Below are positions 5,424 through 6,728 of a stretch of DNA of 6,728 nucleotides, one piece after another. The translations under genes and the position numbers were made by a program. Position 1 is the first letter of the stretch. Every line of letters begins with the position of its first letter. Source of the DNA: an uncultured Burkholderiales bacterium. Its GTDB lineage: Bacteria > Pseudomonadota > Gammaproteobacteria > Burkholderiales > Burkholderiaceae_C. The DNA is taken from the NCBI GenBank assembly GCA_903953985.1, contig CAJBLW010000450.1, positions 1 through 6,728 of the forward strand, written 5' to 3'. The notes below the pieces were generated by a model. That model saw only the letters and a program-made list of their open reading frames with translations. It searched no databases and had not been told where the DNA came from.

Positions 5424-5684
5424 ATTTGTTAGATAAATAGTGTTATATGTTGTTTATTGGCAAATATTTAATAAATTTATCATTAACACTTTTACGGAAG
5501 AGATTTTGTTTTTTTAAACGGGTCTCCTTGTTGGTTGTAGGCCCACAGAACACGCTGAAAAGCCTGCAATGATTGGGATTCAAGGCAGGCACTAAGAGCC
5601 TCAAAGCGGGCCGAAGCTGAGAAAGGGCTGTGGCACACTCTCGCCCTTTGACCCTTGCGGTGCTCGAACTGCGCCAATTCAGAC
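5424..5684. other. Non-coding divergent region upstream of tex
   Basis: This is the remainder of the 329-bp gap between the divergent lipoprotein and tex genes. Its left part (to about 5515) is very AT-rich: 5391-5520 has about 22% G+C by my count. The right part is of ordinary composition. I see no convincing gene or RNA. Weak signals are TTGGCA (5457-5462) and TATCAT (5478-5483) on the plus strand, a possible tex promoter but with a short 15-bp spacer; an inverted repeat GCCTGC/GCAGGC (5562-5567, 5585-5590); and AAAGGGC/GCCCTTT (5622-5628, 5643-5649), a hairpin without a T-run, so unlikely to be a terminator. If the promoter guess is right, tex has a leader of nearly 200 nt. Confidence 0.4.
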
Positions 5685-6728
5685 ATGCAAAAAATCCTGG
5701 CCCAACTGGCCGCTGAAATTCGTATCCGCTCTGACCAAGTCAAGACTGCCGTGGAATTGCTGGACGGTGGTGCCACCGTTCCCTTCATTGCCCGTTACCG
5801 CAAAGAAGTGACCGACGGCCTGGACGACATCCAGTTGCGTGAGCTGGAGTCGCGTCTTGGTTATCTGCGCGAACTGGAAGACCGCCGCGCTGCCGTGATC
5901 AAAAGCATCACCGAGCAGGGCAAGATGACGCCTGAGTTGCTGGCCGCCATCGACGCCGCGCCTACCAAGCAAGAACTGGAAGACCTGTATTTGCCCTTCA
6001 AACCCAAGCGCCGCACCAAGGGCATGATTGCCCGCGAGGCCGGGCTGGAGCCTTTGGCCGACAAGCTGTTTACCTACCCCACGCTAGATCCGCACGCCGA
6101 AGCCCAAGCCTTTGTGCTGGCGGCGGGTGCCATTGAAGGGGCCGACTTCACCACCACTGCCGCCGTGCTCGACGGTGTGCGCGATTTGCTGAGCGAGCGC
6201 TGGGCCGAAGACGCCTCTTTGGTGCAAGCCCTGCGTGAATGGTTGTGGAACGAAGGCCTCTTCAAAAGCAAGCTGGCAGACGGCAAGGACGAGAACAACG
6301 CCGATGTGTCCAAGTTTCGCGATTACTTTGATTACGACGAGCCGATTGGCCGCGTGCCTTCCCACCGGGCTTTGGCCGTGTTCCGTGGCCGCGCTTTGGA
6401 GATGCTGGACGCCAAACTGGTGCTACCCGTTGAGCCCGAGCCCGGCAAACCCAGCATTGCCGAAGGCAAGATCGCCATGCACCTGGGCTGGAGCCATGCG
6501 GCCCGTCCCTCAGACGACCTTCTTCGTAAATGCGTGGCCTGGACTTGGCGCGTGAAACTGAGCCTGTCCACTGAGCGGGATTTGTTTACCCGCTTGCGTG
6601 AAGAGGCCGAAAAAGTCGCCATCAAGGTCTGTGCTGACAACCTGCGAGACCTGCTTCTGGCCGCCCCCGCCGGCCCCCGCGTGGTCATGGGCTTGGACCC
6701 GGGCATTCGCACGGGCGTGAAAGTGGCC
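5685..6728 (+). CDS. tex: Tex, RNA-binding transcription accessory protein, N-terminal part
   Basis: The frame runs off the right edge after 348 residues, out of roughly 780 in the full protein. The Tex-type N-terminal region is evident: GATVPFIARYRKE (29-41), GLDD (45-48), YLRELEDRR (60-68), and LEDLYLPFKPKRRTKG (98-113). The visible end, VVMGLDPGIRTGVKVA (333-348), is the first strand of the YqgF/RNase H-like domain with Asp338. The helix-hairpin-helix and C-terminal S1 RNA-binding domains expected of the family are beyond the window. Tex is a cytoplasmic nucleic-acid-binding protein linked in other bacteria to transcription, toxin or virulence gene expression and stress tolerance. ATG 5685 is chosen by alignment to the usual Tex start; an in-frame TTG at 5655 is possible. 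No clear Shine-Dalgarno precedes the ATG. It is divergent from the lipoprotein genes, and nothing links them functionally. Confidence 0.95.
   Translation, partial: MQKILAQLAAEIRIRSDQVKTAVELLDGGATVPFIARYRKEVTDGLDDIQLRELESRLGYLRELEDRRAAVIKSITEQGKMTPELLAAIDAAPTKQELEDLYLPFKPKRRTKGMIAREAGLEPLADKLFTYPTLDPHAEAQAFVLAAGAIEGADFTTTAAVLDGVRDLLSERWAEDASLVQALREWLWNEGLFKSKLADGKDENNADVSKFRDYFDYDEPIGRVPSHRALAVFRGRALEMLDAKLVLPVEPEPGKPSIAEGKIAMHLGWSHAARPSDDLLRKCVAWTWRVKLSLSTERDLFTRLREEAEKVAIKVCADNLRDLLLAAPAGPRVVMGLDPGIRTGVKVA

Noticed and set aside
5622..5649. Hairpin AAAGGGC/GCCCTTT as a terminator or RNA gene
   Set aside because: Seven-bp stem with a 14-nt loop, no T-run, and it lies just before tex; probably chance.
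5492..5788. 98-residue minus-strand frame spanning the tex start
   Set aside because: It overlaps the conserved N-terminus of Tex, has no Shine-Dalgarno or family features, and half of it is antisense of tex.
1..6728. CRISPR arrays, tRNA/rRNA genes, insertion sequences
   Set aside because: No regularly spaced repeats, no cloverleaf or rRNA-like stretch, and no transposase or integrase motifs were seen on either strand.

Overview
The window looks like chromosomal DNA from a betaproteobacterium, most likely Burkholderiales and probably Comamonadaceae-like. The genes on the left and the right-hand tex gene are GC-rich with a strong bias for G/C third positions, and the short-chain dehydrogenases and Tex read like Burkholderiales proteins. 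This placement rests on impression; no search was run.

Positions 2-4414 (plus strand) hold a tight run of six co-directional genes: the C-terminal part of a Dabb (stress-responsive A/B barrel) protein, an SDR oxidoreductase with an NADP-type pocket, a PaaI-like hotdog thioesterase, a zinc-free MDR-type NADP-dependent enone/enal reductase, a GST-family protein with an unusual C-terminal extension, and a second SDR with an NAD-type pocket. Gaps are 31, 15, 44 and 10 nt, and the last two genes overlap by 4 nt (ATGA), so they are very likely one operon. The enzyme types suggest reduction or oxidation of a carbonyl or unsaturated acyl/ketone substrate, thioester hydrolysis and handling of electrophiles. 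The substrate cannot be read from the sequence.

Positions 4448-5355 (minus strand) hold two tandem, diverged copies of a small lipoprotein gene. Both products have a lipobox cysteine, four further conserved cysteines, and an HELRHCFEGxxHR ending that looks like a minimal zinc-metallopeptidase site. They lie among DNA of about 20% GC. The upstream copy has a good sigma70-type promoter, a 10-bp inverted repeat at the predicted transcription start, and a clear Shine-Dalgarno. The downstream copy starts inside a perfect 22-bp palindrome and has no visible Shine-Dalgarno. I do not recognise a named family; this is the least ordinary part of the window.

Positions 5356-5684 are non-coding and divergent: the lipoprotein promoter in AT-rich DNA on the left and a moderately GC-rich leader on the right. 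From 5685 to the right edge runs the N-terminal 348 residues of the transcription accessory protein Tex, cut by the window edge at the start of its YqgF/RNase H-like domain.
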